The notes: generated from the sequence alone by a model not told the origin. DNA of 64,000 nt from Sphingomonas melonis (GCF_013409985.1 NZ_JACCBY010000001.1:248001-312000), one strand, 5' to 3'; shown: positions 51,251-60,506, numbered from the stretch's first letter. Numbers and translations are program-made.

Positions 51251-52359
51251 CAGATCTCGTCGATCATACCGGCGAGCACTTCGAGGCACGACACGCCGAG
51301 CGCACGCGAGCGGTCGGGCGACCAGCCGAATTCGGCATCGGGATTGGGATCGTGGTCCTTGAACGGCATCTCCAGCGTCACCGACACCGCGCCGAAGCGA
51401 TGCGCCAATTGGTTGGTCGACATCGAGAGATTGGCATTGCCCGCGCTCGACTTCTCATAGCCCTTTTCGGTTTGGAAATCGGGCGTGTGCTCGGCGAGGC
51501 GGCGGCCGAAGGCGTAGAATTTGGCGCCATGTTCGTCGGTCCAGTTGGGAATGCCCTCGAAGCCGGCGATGAAGTTCGCCGGGATCGCCTCGTCGCCGTG
51601 GACGTCGATCGCGAAGGCGACGCCGGTCTCGTCCATCGCATCGCGAACGCAGAGCACTTCGGGGCTGCGCTCGGGCGTCGGCGCGTGCCATTCGCGGTTG
51701 AGGTTCACCCCCGCCGCATTGGTGCGCAGATGGCCGCGGCGGGTGCCGTCGGGATTCATGTTGGGGACGACATGGACGGTCGCCTTGGCGAGCAGCGGCG
51801 CGGCGGCGGGGCTGGTCAGCCAGTCGAGCGCGCCCTCCATCCAATATTCGGTCATCGATTCGCCGGGATGCTGGCGGGCGTAGAGCCATACCGGCTTGGG
51901 ACCGTCGCCGATGCGGAAATAGTCGATGCTCTGCCCGTCGAGCGAGGTGCCGAGCTCGCGGTGCGTGACGCCGGGGCGGGCGGCGATGCGCGCGACGAGA
52001 TCGTGGTGCATCTCCATCGTGTAGGGCGCGAAATAGGCGAACCAGGCGAGTTCGCCCTCGACGGTATGATCGAACGACAGCACGCCATTGTCATAGGCGG
52101 TGTCGATCATCCGCCACGCCTGCCGGTCGGTGCTGACGCGCGTCTTGTAGCCGGGCCAGCCGAACGGATAGGCGGACTGGCCGGCGTTGACGATGCGGAA
52201 GCTGAGCCGCCGGCCGTGCGCGCCGGCGACGCGGAAATAGAACCATTGGAAGAAGTCGGAATCGCGATCCTTGACGATCTCGAGGTCGATGCGGTCGCCC
52301 TCGATGGCGACGACGCGGATGTTGCCGCCGTCGAAGGCGGCGTTGATGCTGAGGGTCAT
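51250..52359 (-). CDS. M14-type cytosolic carboxypeptidase (AGTPBP1/CCP-like)
   Basis: 369 residues without a signal peptide. The N-terminal beta domain (residues ~1-130: FFQWFYFRVAGAHGRRLSFRIVNA, then FAYFAPYTMEMH) is characteristic of the CCP/Nna1 subfamily that in eukaryotes removes glutamates from tubulin. The catalytic domain has zinc ligands HPGES (HxxE), the DVHGDE histidine and NMNPDG; the C-terminus has TLEMPFKDHDPNP with the general-base Glu. Bacterial substrates are unknown. Precedes the GNAT gene in the same unit. Confidence 0.93.
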   Translation of the reverse strand: MTLSINAAFDGGNIRVVAIEGDRIDLEIVKDRDSDFFQWFYFRVAGAHGRRLSFRIVNAGQSAYPFGWPGYKTRVSTDRQAWRMIDTAYDNGVLSFDHTVEGELAWFAYFAPYTMEMHHDLVARIAARPGVTHRELGTSLDGQSIDYFRIGDGPKPVWLYARQHPGESMTEYWMEGALDWLTSPAAAPLLAKATVHVVPNMNPDGTRRGHLRTNAAGVNLNREWHAPTPERSPEVLCVRDAMDETGVAFAIDVHGDEAIPANFIAGFEGIPNWTDEHGAKFYAFGRRLAEHTPDFQTEKGYEKSSAGNANLSMSTNQLAHRFGAVSVTLEMPFKDHDPNPDAEFGWSPDRSRALGVSCLEVLAGMIDEI

Positions 52360-52404
52360 GAGGCGTGCCTGATTGGTAGAGGATGCTTGGCGAAGGGGAT
52401 GACT

Positions 52405-52491
52405 TCACCCTCACCCTTTCGGCGCTTCGCGCCTCCCTCCCTCTCCCGCCGGGAGAGGAAAGACGCCGCAGGCGGCGCAGGGTGAGGGTGA
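52405..52491. repeat. Family C inverted repeat
   Basis: TCACCCTCACCCT at 52405-52417 and its exact reverse complement at 52479-52491 enclose internal hairpins (GGCGCTTCGCGCC, CTCTCCCGCCGGGAGAG and GCCGCAGGCGGC). The element fills most of the 138-base gap between the M14 and DUF4136 genes. A palindromic intergenic repeat; no coding potential. Confidence 0.85.
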
Positions 52492-52497
52492 GAGCGG

Positions 52498-53106
52498 TCA
52501 CCTCACCGTGATGGTGCGCCCCGATTCGCCGGGGAAGCCGGTGAACAGCGCGCGGGCGAGCTTGCCGGCCTGCTGGTCGGCGCCCTTGATGTCGCTGATC
52601 CCCTGCGCCTTGCCCTCCCATACCGGTGACTGGTCGGCGCGGCGCTTGATCGTCACCGCGAGCTCGGCGACGAGCACTTCGGTCGAGCGGCTCTTGCCGA
52701 TCGGAAAGCCGATGCCACCGCCCAGCCCGAAGCCGCCGCCGCCGCGCCGGCCACCGCCGCTGAAGCCGCCGCCGCCGATCCCGATGCTGACCGGCGACTG
52801 GCGCGGCGGGCCTTCGCGGCTGGTGCGGGTGAAGGCGACGGTGGCGACATATTCGGGCGTCGCGCCCTGCGGGGGCAGGGTATAGCCGACCTTGAGCAGC
52901 TCGGTCTCGACCGCCGCGGCATAGGTCTTGAACTCGAGGCTGGCCGGCGCGCCGCCCGACATCGGCTCGACCGCGATCGTGCCGCGCGCGATGGGTTGGC
53001 CGAGATGGTAGCGGATCACCTCCGTCGGCGGCAGCGACGACGTGGTCGCGCAGCCTGCGAGCGCCGCGGCGGCGACGCCGAGGACCAGGAACGGTCGGAT
53101 GATCAT
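52498..53106 (-). CDS. DUF4136 lipoprotein
   Basis: 202 residues. Lipoprotein signal with lipobox LAGC (MIIRPFLVLGVAAAALAGCATT), then a DUF4136 domain (TIAVEPMSGGAPASLEFKTYAAAVETELLKVGY) interrupted by a glycine-rich loop (IGGGGFSGGGRRGGGGFGLGGG). Envelope lipoprotein of unknown function. The ATG at 53106 is preferred over the GTG one codon upstream. It stands alone, separated from the M14 gene by the family C repeat. Confidence 0.88.
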   Translation of the reverse strand: MIIRPFLVLGVAAAALAGCATTSSLPPTEVIRYHLGQPIARGTIAVEPMSGGAPASLEFKTYAAAVETELLKVGYTLPPQGATPEYVATVAFTRTSREGPPRQSPVSIGIGGGGFSGGGRRGGGGFGLGGGIGFPIGKSRSTEVLVAELAVTIKRRADQSPVWEGKAQGISDIKGADQQAGKLARALFTGFPGESGRTITVR

Positions 53107-53244
53107 CACGGGGGTTACCTTTGCGATACGTTGCGTCTGTGAAACGCTCTAACGCGTGTCGCGTTGCTTGACTATTACGCCCTCCGCCCTTAGGCGCTCG
53201 CGCTTTCACCGACACCGTCAATTTCGAAAAGAAGCGAATCGATC

Positions 53245-53370
53245 ATGAAGATCCGCAATAGCCTGAAGTCGCTCAAGGACCGTCATCGCGACAACCGCGT
53301 GATCCGTCGTCGCGGCCGTACCTACGTCATCAACAAGACCAACCGTCGCTTCAAGGCGCGCCAGGGCTAA
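53245..53370 (+). CDS. rpmJ: Ribosomal protein L36 (type B, cysteine-free)
   Basis: 41 residues: [20 protein letters not shown] followed by a very basic tail ending RRFKARQG. This is the L36 of the longer, zinc-free type (all zinc-ligand cysteines are replaced), which is the normal single copy in many alphaproteobacteria. Stand-alone gene with AAAGAAGCGA upstream. It sits opposite the DUF4136 gene, so the 138-base gap holds two promoters. Confidence 0.97.
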   Translation: MKIRNSLKSLKDRHRDNRVIRRRGRTYVINKTNRRFKARQG

Positions 53371-53380
53371 CCCTTTGGGT

Positions 53381-54019
53381 ATGCCCGCGGCCGACATGAC
53401 GACCACGGCCCCGACGGCCGTGATCTTCGATGTCGGCCGGGTCTTGTACGATTGGGATCCGCGGATCCTCTACCGGCGCCTGATCGACGACGATCGGGCG
53501 CTCGATGCGTTCCTGCGCGACGTCGTCACGCATGAATGGCATTTCCAGCACGACGCCGGACGCGACTTCGCCGAGACCTCGGCGGAGCTTGCCGCGCTAT
53601 ATCCGGATCATGCCACGCTGATCGCACTCTGGGGACCGCGGTTCCTGGAGAGCATCGGCGCGCCCATCGCCGGCATGCCCGCGCTGGTCGACGAGCTGGA
53701 GGCGGCGGACGTGCCGCTGTTCGCGATCACCAATTTCAGCCACGAATTCTGGCCGCCGTTCCGCGCGCGCGAGGCGGCGATGTTCGACCGCTTCCGCGAT
53801 ATCGTCGTGTCGGGGGTGGAGAAGATGGTGAAGCCCGACCCCGCCATCTACCGGCTGGCGCTCGACCGGTTCGGGCTGGAGGCGGCGCGGACGGTGTTCA
53901 TCGACGACAATGCGGCGAACATCGAGGGCGCGCGCAGCGTCGGGCTGATCGGGCTGCATTTCACCGATGAGCCGACGTTGCGGCGCGAGTTGGTGGAACT
54001 GGGGTTGCTGGCGGGTTAG
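53381..54019 (+). CDS. HAD-superfamily (IA-type) hydrolase
   Basis: 212 residues. Motif I is FDVGRVLYDWD: the second Asp normally expected two residues after the nucleophile (DxD) is a glycine, as in haloacid dehalogenase- and YihX-like members, where Gly is common. Motif II FAITNFSHEFW, motif III EKMVKPDPAIY, motif IV FIDDNAANIEGA. Probably a small-molecule phosphatase or dehalogenase. Starts only 10 bases after rpmJ; ATG 53396 (MTTTAPTAV) is an alternative start. Confidence 0.9.
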   Translation: MPAADMTTTAPTAVIFDVGRVLYDWDPRILYRRLIDDDRALDAFLRDVVTHEWHFQHDAGRDFAETSAELAALYPDHATLIALWGPRFLESIGAPIAGMPALVDELEAADVPLFAITNFSHEFWPPFRAREAAMFDRFRDIVVSGVEKMVKPDPAIYRLALDRFGLEAARTVFIDDNAANIEGARSVGLIGLHFTDEPTLRRELVELGLLAG

Positions 54020-54023
54020 CTCC

Positions 54024-54163
54024 AAGTCCTCCCCCGCCAGGGGGAGGCAGGCCGAAGGCCTGACGGAGGGGGAGGATACGGAGAGCCCCGCATTTGCGGC
54101 AACGCCCCCTCCACCACCCGCTTCGCGGGCGGTCCCCCTCCCCCGCTAAGGCGAGGGAGGAAT
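54024..54163 (+). repeat. Family B intergenic repeat, copy 1
   Basis: About 140 bases from AAGTCCTCCCCC to GAGGGAGGAAT, with several internal palindromes (AGGCCGAAGGCCT, CCCGCTTCGCGGG). The copy at 56930-57071 aligns along its whole length, and degenerate copies lie at 3100-3230 and 63781-63851. It begins directly after the HAD gene stop. Confidence 0.9.
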
Positions 54164-54272
54164 GAGCGCCCATCCGCCCCGCCCATTCGCCGCTAGCCTC
54201 CTGATAAACGCCGTGTATGGTGCGGCCGCGCTGCCGGGGGGCCGCGTCGTTCACTTCCCCGCGGGATGATTC

Positions 54273-55604
54273 ATGCATCGTATCCTGATCGGCGTCGCCG
54301 GCATCCTCGTCATTCTCGGCATCGCCGTGCTGCTGTCTGCGGATCGCCGCGCGATCCGGCTGCGCGTCGTCGGCGCGGCCTTCGCGCTGCAGGCGCTGAT
54401 CGCCACCGTCGTGCTCTATTGGGGGCCGGGGCGACAGGCGCTCGCCGGCGCCTCGGCCGGGGTCGCCGCCTTGCTCGGCTATTCGCAGCGGGGCACCGAA
54501 TTCCTGTTCGGCAAGCTCGCCGCGCCCGAGATCGGCGGCCAGAGCTTCGCGATCGCCGCGCTGCCGGTCATCATCTTCTTCGCCAGCCTCGTCTCGATCC
54601 TCTACTACCTCGGCGTGATGCAGGTCGTGGTGCGCTGGGTCGGCGGCGCGATCGAGACGGTGATCGGCACCTCCAAGGTCGAATCGCTCTGCGCGGCGGC
54701 GAACATCTTCGTCGGCCAGTCCGAATCGCCGCTAGTGATCCGCCCCTATCTCGCCGGCCTCACCCCGCCGCAGGTCTTCACGGTGATGACCAGCGGCATG
54801 GCGGGCGTCGCCGGCACGATCCTCGCGGCCTATGCGTCGATGGGCATCAAGATCGAATATCTGCTCGCGGCGAGCTTCATGGCGGCGCCGGGCGGCATAT
54901 TGATGGCCAAGATCATCATGCCCGATCGCCGCGTCACGCCGGAAGGCGAACTGCCGCTCGGCGACCTGCCCGACGAGACTCGCGACATCCGCCTGGCGGA
55001 AGCGCGGATCAGCGGCGCCGGCCCCGCCGCGCTGCTGCCCGAGGGCACGCCGGGCGAGCCGCTGCCCGAGGCGACGCACGACGAGGAAAAGCCCGCCAAC
55101 CTCATCATGGCCGCCGCGCAGGGCGCGCAGACCGGCGTGCGGCTTGCGGTGGCGGTCGGCGCGATGGTGCTGGCGTTCGTCGCGCTGGTGGCGCTCGCCA
55201 ACGGGCTGCTCGGCGGGCTGGGCAATATGGTCGGGCTGCCGGGACTGAGCTTCCAGGCGCTGCTCGGCTATGTCTTCCAGCCGGTGATGTTCCTGCTCAA
55301 CGTGCCGTGGAACGAGGCGGGGATCGCCGGCGGCCTGTTCGGCGAGAAGATCGTGCTCAACGAATTCGTCGCCTATATCGATCTAGGCACGCAGACGAGC
55401 CTGTCGCCGCGCACCGTCGCGGTGGTGACCTTCGCGCTGTGCGGCTTTGCCAATTTCTCGTCGATCGCGATCCAGATGGCGGTCACCGGCAGCCTCGCCC
55501 CCAACCAGCGGCCGACGATCGCGCGGCTCGGCCTGCGCGCGCTGGCGGCGGGCAGCCTCGCCAACCTGATGAGCGCGGCGCTCGCCGGGTTGCTGATCGG
55601 GTGA
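54273..55604 (+). CDS. Concentrative nucleoside transporter (NupC/CNT family)
   Basis: 443 residues, multiple hydrophobic helices. CNT signatures: GQSFAIAALPVIIFFASLVSILYYLG, KVESLCAAANIFVGQSESPLVIRPYL, TSGMAGVAGTILAAY and LCGFANFSSIAIQM, the substrate- and Na+/H+-binding repeats. It imports nucleosides with a cation. ATG 54273 fits; the amino-acid permease gene follows 10 bases later. A hydrophilic loop (about 210-270) is longer than in E. coli NupC. Confidence 0.94.
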   Translation: MHRILIGVAGILVILGIAVLLSADRRAIRLRVVGAAFALQALIATVVLYWGPGRQALAGASAGVAALLGYSQRGTEFLFGKLAAPEIGGQSFAIAALPVIIFFASLVSILYYLGVMQVVVRWVGGAIETVIGTSKVESLCAAANIFVGQSESPLVIRPYLAGLTPPQVFTVMTSGMAGVAGTILAAYASMGIKIEYLLAASFMAAPGGILMAKIIMPDRRVTPEGELPLGDLPDETRDIRLAEARISGAGPAALLPEGTPGEPLPEATHDEEKPANLIMAAAQGAQTGVRLAVAVGAMVLAFVALVALANGLLGGLGNMVGLPGLSFQALLGYVFQPVMFLLNVPWNEAGIAGGLFGEKIVLNEFVAYIDLGTQTSLSPRTVAVVTFALCGFANFSSIAIQMAVTGSLAPNQRPTIARLGLRALAAGSLANLMSAALAGLLIG

Positions 55605-55614
55605 GCGCATCACG

Positions 55615-56931
55615 ATGACCGGCCTGCGCCGGACCCTCGGGCCGGGCCAGCTGGCGATGATCGCGATCGGTGGCGCGGTCGGTACCGGGCTGTTCCTCGG
55701 CAGCGGGCTGGCGATCGGGCTGGCCGGGCCGGCGGTGCTGGTCAGCTATGCGATCGGCGGGCTGGTGACGCTGGCGCTGATGGGCTGCCTTGCCGAGATG
55801 ACCGTCGCCGATCCGGTGACGGGGTCGTTCGGGTTGTTCGCCGAACGCTATCTCGGCCGGTTCGCCGGCTTCCTCGTCCGCTATGCCTATGCCGCGGCGG
55901 TGATCCTCGCGATCGGGACCGAGGTGACCGCGGTGGCGATCTATATGCGCTACTGGGCGCCGGGCGTGCCGGGCCTGTGGTGGATCGCCGGCTTCTCGCT
56001 GGCGCTGCTTGGCGTCAATCTCGCCAGCGTGCGGCTGTTCGGCGCGGTCGAATATGTCTTCTCGGCGATCAAGATCGCCGCGATCCTGATCTTCATCGCG
56101 GTCGGCCTGTGGGTGATCGGCGCGCATGGCATCGGCTTTTCCCATTATACCGATGCCGGCGGCTTCGCGCCGCACGGGCTGGGCGGGATATGGACCGCGG
56201 TGATCGTCGCGATCTTCAGCTATATCAGCATCGAGATGATCGCGGTGGCGGCGGGCGAGGCGCGCGATCCCGAGCGCGCGATCGTCCGCGCCTTCCGCTC
56301 GACGATGCTGCGGCTGGCGCTCTTCTATCTCGGCAGCCTTGCGGTGATGCTGGCGATCGTGCCGTGGACGCAGGCGGGGACGGCGACCAGCCCGTTCGTC
56401 ACGGTGATGCAGGCGAGCGGCGTGCCCTATGCCGCGGGCGTGCTGAACGCGGTGGTGCTGATCGCGGCGCTGTCGGCGATGAACAGCCAGCTCTACGCCG
56501 CGTCGCGGATGCTGTTCAGCCTCGCCGAAAGCGGCCTCGCGCCGCGCGCGCTGGCGCGGGTCGACCGGCGCGGCGTGCCGGCGGCGGCGCTGCTCGTGTC
56601 GGCAGCGGGTATCGCGGTGGCGGGCGGCGTCTATGCGTGGCGGCCCGAGGCGGCGTTCGGGGTGATGATCGCGGTGTCGATCTTCGGTGCGCTGTTCACC
56701 TGGGGGATGATTTTCGTGACGCATCTCGCCTTCCGGCGGCGGCACGGACCGCCGGCGGCGTTCCGGCTGTGGGGGCATCCGTGGACCAGCCTTGCCGGGG
56801 TCGGCGCGATCGTCGCGATCCTGCTGACGACGCCGTTCACCGCGCCGTTCGCGCTGACCTTGGTGTATGGCGTGCCGTTTCTGGTGGTGCTGGCGGCGGT
56901 GTATGCGGTGTGGTTTCGCATCCCGCGCTAA
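55615..56931 (+). CDS. Amino-acid permease (APC superfamily, AAT-like)
   Basis: 438 residues, twelve predicted helices. The N-terminal signature IAIGGAVGTGLFLGSGLAI (helix 1 GxG break) and GSFGLFAERYLGRFAGFL identify the AAT family; the 6th helix region FSYISIEMIAVAAGEARDPERAI binds the amino-acid side chain. It imports an amino acid by proton symport; the substrate is not predictable. Cotranscribed with the nucleoside transporter. Its TAA stop forms the first bases of the family B repeat. Confidence 0.94.
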   Translation: MTGLRRTLGPGQLAMIAIGGAVGTGLFLGSGLAIGLAGPAVLVSYAIGGLVTLALMGCLAEMTVADPVTGSFGLFAERYLGRFAGFLVRYAYAAAVILAIGTEVTAVAIYMRYWAPGVPGLWWIAGFSLALLGVNLASVRLFGAVEYVFSAIKIAAILIFIAVGLWVIGAHGIGFSHYTDAGGFAPHGLGGIWTAVIVAIFSYISIEMIAVAAGEARDPERAIVRAFRSTMLRLALFYLGSLAVMLAIVPWTQAGTATSPFVTVMQASGVPYAAGVLNAVVLIAALSAMNSQLYAASRMLFSLAESGLAPRALARVDRRGVPAAALLVSAAGIAVAGGVYAWRPEAAFGVMIAVSIFGALFTWGMIFVTHLAFRRRHGPPAAFRLWGHPWTSLAGVGAIVAILLTTPFTAPFALTLVYGVPFLVVLAAVYAVWFRIPR

Positions 56932-57071
56932 GTCCTCCCCCGCAAGGGGGAGGTGGCACGGCGCAGCCGTGACGGAGGGGGAGGATATGGCACGCTGGCC
57001 GTATGCGGAGACGCCCCCTCCACCGCGGCCTTCGGCCGCGGTCCCCCTCCCCGCTAAAGCGAGGGGGGAAT
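56930..57071 (+). repeat. Family B intergenic repeat, copy 2
   Basis: Same layout as the copy at 54024-54163: AAGTCCTCCCCCGCAAGGGGGAG at the left, a central GACGGAGGGGGAGGATA block, CGCCCCCTCCACC..., and CCGCTAAAGCGAGG at the right. Internal palindromes CGGCCTTCGGCCG and GGCGCAGCC differ between copies, so the hairpin stems vary while the outer blocks are kept. Confidence 0.9.
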
Positions 57072-57079
57072 TGGCGACG

Positions 57080-57226
57080 CTATTCGCCGGTCCGCATCTT
57101 GACCTTGTTGGGCAGGTCCTTGCCCTTGGTGCGGCGCGAGGGGAGCTGCACCGGGTTCTTCTTCTTCCATTCCTTGTAGGTCATCGGCCCGTCGGGCGTG
57201 TCGACCATCGTATCGTCGAGGCTCAT
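57080..57226 (-). CDS. Small basic hypothetical protein, 48 aa
   Basis: 48 residues: [20 protein letters not shown] then [28 protein letters not shown]. Acidic first half, very basic second half, no membrane segment; unrecognised. ATG 57226 overlaps the dehydrogenase stop (ATGA), which supports the coding status. Possibly a small nucleic-acid-associated protein, by charge alone. Confidence 0.75.
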   Translation of the reverse strand: MSLDDTMVDTPDGPMTYKEWKKKNPVQLPSRRTKGKDLPNKVKMRTGE

Positions 57227-58098
57227 CGTGTCGGCTCCGGGGTGGCGCCGCTGTAATCGTAGAAGCCGCGGCCGGTCTTGCGACCGTACCAGCCGGCCTC
57301 GACATATTTCACCAGCAGCGGGGCAGGGCGGAACTTGGGGTCGCCGGTCCCTTCGAACAACACCCGCGTGATCTCCAGACAGGTGTCGAGACCGATGAAA
57401 TCGGCGAGCGTCAGCGGCCCCATCGGGTGGTTGAGCCCCAATTGGCAGGCGAGGTCGATGTCGCGGATCGTCGCGACGCCCTCGCCGAGCGCGAACACCG
57501 CCTCGTTGATCATCGGCATCAGCACGCGATTGACGATGAAACCCGGCGCGTCGTTGGCGCGGACCACCGCCTTGCCGAGCCGGTCGGCATAGGCCTCGAT
57601 CACGCCGACGGTGGCGTCGGAGGTGGCGAGGCCGCGTATCACCTCGATCAGGCCCATCACCGGCACCGGATTGAAGAAGTGCACGCCGATGAAGCGCTGC
57701 GGATCGGGCGAACTCTGCGCCAGCCGGGTGATCGGGATTGACGAGGTGTTGGAGGCGAGGATCGCGTCCGCCCCGAGCACCTTGCCGACCTGGCCGAAGA
57801 TCGCGCGCTTGATCTCCTCGCGCTCGGTCGCCGCCTCGATGACGAGGCCGCACTCCGCCATCGTCTCGACGCTGGCGACGGGTTCGATGCGGGCGAGCGT
57901 CGCGTCGCGGGTCGCGGCGTCGATCTTCTCCTTCTCGACTGCGCGCGCGAGCAGTTTGGCGATGCCCGCCTTGCCCGCCTCGGCGCGCTCGACCGACACG
58001 TCGCTCAACAGCACGCGATAGCCCGCCGCGGCCGATACCTGCGCGATGCCCGCGCCCATCTGGCCCGAACCGATGACTCCGACTGACTCCACGTCCAT
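57223..58098 (-). CDS. 3-hydroxybutyryl-CoA dehydrogenase
   Basis: 291 residues. NAD-binding [37 protein letters not shown] and [19 protein letters not shown] with the catalytic His; C-domain [19 protein letters not shown] and [16 protein letters not shown]. Oxidises or forms 3-hydroxyacyl-CoA in short-chain metabolism (butanoate, polyhydroxyalkanoate or phenylacetate routes). Length and motif set match Hbd/PaaH. The egtD gene lies 50 bases upstream, the small basic gene overlaps downstream. Confidence 0.95.
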   Translation of the reverse strand: MDVESVGVIGSGQMGAGIAQVSAAAGYRVLLSDVSVERAEAGKAGIAKLLARAVEKEKIDAATRDATLARIEPVASVETMAECGLVIEAATEREEIKRAIFGQVGKVLGADAILASNTSSIPITRLAQSSPDPQRFIGVHFFNPVPVMGLIEVIRGLATSDATVGVIEAYADRLGKAVVRANDAPGFIVNRVLMPMINEAVFALGEGVATIRDIDLACQLGLNHPMGPLTLADFIGLDTCLEITRVLFEGTGDPKFRPAPLLVKYVEAGWYGRKTGRGFYDYSGATPEPTR

Positions 58099-58148
58099 CT
58101 CCTATGCTTTTGACGCGCCATAGCCGCTTTCGGCGCGTCTGCCAGCCG

Positions 58149-59126
58149 TCAGGGGGCGGGGCGCTCCGCCTGCGCCTCGGCGAGGAACAGGCCGAACAGG
58201 CCGTCGGGGTCGGTCCATTCGCGGATCGGCGTCCAGCCGCCCGAGCGCAGCAGGATGCGTGCGTCGCGCGAGCCGTATTTGTGGCTGTTCTCGGTGTGGA
58301 TGGTCTCGCCCGCCGCCATGGCGAAGGCATGGCCGTCGACGGTGAAGTCGACATCGCGCGTGGCGACGAGATGCATCTCGATCCGCGCGCGATCGTCGTT
58401 CCAGCGCGCTTCATGCGCGAAGGCATCGACGGGGATCGTGCCGGCCAGTTCGCGATTGATCCGGTCGAGCAGATTGCGGTTGAACGCCGCGGTGACGCCG
58501 CCGGCATCGTCATAGGCGGCGACCAGCGTCGCCTCGTCCTTGATCCGGTCCATGCCGATCAGCAGCATCGCGCCTTCCCCGAGTGACGCGCGCATCGCCC
58601 GCAAGAGGTCGACCGCCATCAGCGGGATCATGTTGCCGATCGTCGAGCCGGGGAAGAAGCCGAGCTTGGGCGTACCGCTCACCGCCTGCGGCAGCGTGAG
58701 CGGGCGCATGAAGTCCGCCTCGAACGGCAGCACGAGCAGGCCCGGGAAGGCGTCCGCCAACGCGCGCGAGGAGTCGCGCAGGAAGTCGCCGGAGATATCG
58801 ATCGGCACATAGGCGGACGGTTCGGCGCAGCGCAGCAGCAGCGGCGTCTTGACCGACGATCCCGAGCCGAATTCGACAACCGCGCGGCCGCGTCCGGCGA
58901 CCTCCGCGACTTCCGGGCAGATCCGCTCGAGGATCGCGGTCTCGGTGCGGGTCGGGTAATATTCGGGGACGTTGGTAATGTCCTCGAACAATTCGGAGCC
59001 GCGGCGGTCGTAGAACCAGCGCGCCGGGATGGCGCGCGGACGACGCTCCAGCCCGGCGAGCACGTCGGCGCGGAACTGCGGATCGGCGAGCGTCTGCTCG
59101 CCGTCCTCCATCTCAGGCTTCAGCAT
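58149..59126 (-). CDS. egtD: L-histidine N-alpha-methyltransferase EgtD
   Basis: 325 residues. Makes trimethylhistidine (hercynine), the first ergothioneine intermediate. Features: RPRAIPARWFYDRRGSELFEDI, the SAM site VVEFGSGSSVKTPLLL, PKLGFFPGSTIGNM, and ENSHKYGSRD near the C-terminus. The ATG follows the egtB stop with no gap (TAGATG), and AAGGA sits inside the end of egtB, so translation is coupled. Family call firm. Confidence 0.96.
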   Translation of the reverse strand: MLKPEMEDGEQTLADPQFRADVLAGLERRPRAIPARWFYDRRGSELFEDITNVPEYYPTRTETAILERICPEVAEVAGRGRAVVEFGSGSSVKTPLLLRCAEPSAYVPIDISGDFLRDSSRALADAFPGLLVLPFEADFMRPLTLPQAVSGTPKLGFFPGSTIGNMIPLMAVDLLRAMRASLGEGAMLLIGMDRIKDEATLVAAYDDAGGVTAAFNRNLLDRINRELAGTIPVDAFAHEARWNDDRARIEMHLVATRDVDFTVDGHAFAMAAGETIHTENSHKYGSRDARILLRSGGWTPIREWTDPDGLFGLFLAEAQAERPAP

Positions 59127-60377
59127 CTAGAGGTCCTTGGCGAGCCGCACGCCGGTGAACTGCCAGCGCTGATGCGGGTAGAAGAAGTTGCGGTAGCTGG
59201 CGCGGGCATGGCCGCGCGGGGTGGCGCAACTGCCGCCGCGCAGCACGAACTGGCCGCTCATGAACTTGCCATTGTATTCGCCGACCGCGCCCTCGATCGT
59301 GCGGAAGCCGGGATAGGGGCGATAGGCGCTGCCGGTCCATTCCCAGACGTCGCCGAAGAAGGCGGGGCCGGACGCCGGGCGCGGCTCGACCGGGCCGGCG
59401 GCATCCATCTGGTTGCCGCCGCGCGCGTCATAGCCTTGCGCCGCGGCCTCCCATTCGAATTCGGTCGGCAGGCGCGCGCCGGCCCAGCTCGCATAGGCGT
59501 CCGCCTCGTAGAGGCTGACGTGCGTCACCGGCGCGGCGGGATCGATCGCGCGGCGGCCGTCGAGGCCGAAGCGCGTCCAATGGCCGTCGCGCTCCTCCCA
59601 ATAGAGCGGCGCGACGATACCCTCGGCCTTCACCCAGGCCCAGCCGTCGGCGAGCCAGTGCGCGGGATCGCGATAGCCGCCGTCGGCGATGAACGCCGCC
59701 CATTCGCCGTTGGTGACGGTGCGGTCGGCGAGCGCATGCGGTGCGAGCAGGGCGTCGTGGCGCGGCCCCTCGCAGTCGAAGGCGAAGCCGTCGCCGTCAT
59801 GGCCGATGCGGACGATGCCGCCGGGATGGTCGATCCAGCGGATCGGGCCGGGCATTGCCACCGGCACCTTGGGCGCGGCGGGCCAGATCGCCGGTTCGAG
59901 CGGATTCTCGCCGAACAGATGCAGGATGTCGGTGACGAGCAGCTCCTGATGCTGCTCTTCGTGATGGCAGCCGAGCGCGACGAGTTCGCGCGCCGCCTCG
60001 GGCAGGTCGGGAAGCGCGGCGGCAAGCGCGTCGTCGACATAGGCGCGATAGGCGCGCACCTCGTCGAGCGTCGGGCGGGTGATCATGCCGCGGCGGTCGC
60101 GCGCGTGGCGGCGCCCTTCCGCCTCGTAATAGCTGTTGAACAGGAACGGAAAGCGCTCGTCGTGCAGCCGATAGCCGGGGACATGGTCGCGCAGCACGAA
60201 GGTCTCGAAGAACCAGGTGGTATGCGCGAGATGCCATTTGGTCGGCGACGCGTCGGGCATCGACTGGACGGTGGCGTCGGCGTCGGACAGCGGCGCGGCG
60301 AGCGCCAGCGTCAGCGCACGGACGGCGCAATAGCGTTCGACGAGCGGCGCGCGCGGCCCGGGTGCGATCTTCAACAT
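59127..60377 (-). CDS. egtB: Ergothioneine iron sulfoxide synthase EgtB
   Basis: 416 residues. Couples hercynine to a cysteine-type thiol using iron and O2. N-terminal DinB-like domain with metal His in KWHLAHTTWFFETF (His52) and GCHHEEQHQELL (His138, His142), then the FGE-sulfatase domain (TEFEWEAAAQ, GDVWEWTGSAYRPYPGF, LRGGSCATPRGHARASYRNFF). No egtA, egtC or egtE is in the window, so the type II variant that may use cysteine directly is possible. Upstream is a 273-base gap with a family A repeat; a promoter must be there. Confidence 0.95.
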   Translation of the reverse strand: MLKIAPGPRAPLVERYCAVRALTLALAAPLSDADATVQSMPDASPTKWHLAHTTWFFETFVLRDHVPGYRLHDERFPFLFNSYYEAEGRRHARDRRGMITRPTLDEVRAYRAYVDDALAAALPDLPEAARELVALGCHHEEQHQELLVTDILHLFGENPLEPAIWPAAPKVPVAMPGPIRWIDHPGGIVRIGHDGDGFAFDCEGPRHDALLAPHALADRTVTNGEWAAFIADGGYRDPAHWLADGWAWVKAEGIVAPLYWEERDGHWTRFGLDGRRAIDPAAPVTHVSLYEADAYASWAGARLPTEFEWEAAAQGYDARGGNQMDAAGPVEPRPASGPAFFGDVWEWTGSAYRPYPGFRTIEGAVGEYNGKFMSGQFVLRGGSCATPRGHARASYRNFFYPHQRWQFTGVRLAKDL

Positions 60378-60506
60378 GGCCGGCCCTCCCCGCGCATCTT
60401 AATGCAAGTCAGGTTAGCGCGCGAAACGGCAAAGGGTTGCAGCCGCGATGGACGTTTCGCGAGATGTCGTGCGATTTTGGGGAGTTCGGGGCTGATCCAT
60501 AAGCCG

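Noticed and set aside
53381..54019. HAD hydrolase as a broken enzyme because the second Asp of DxD is Gly
   Set aside because: Gly or another residue at this position is normal in dehalogenase- and YihX-like subfamilies, and motifs II-IV are intact.
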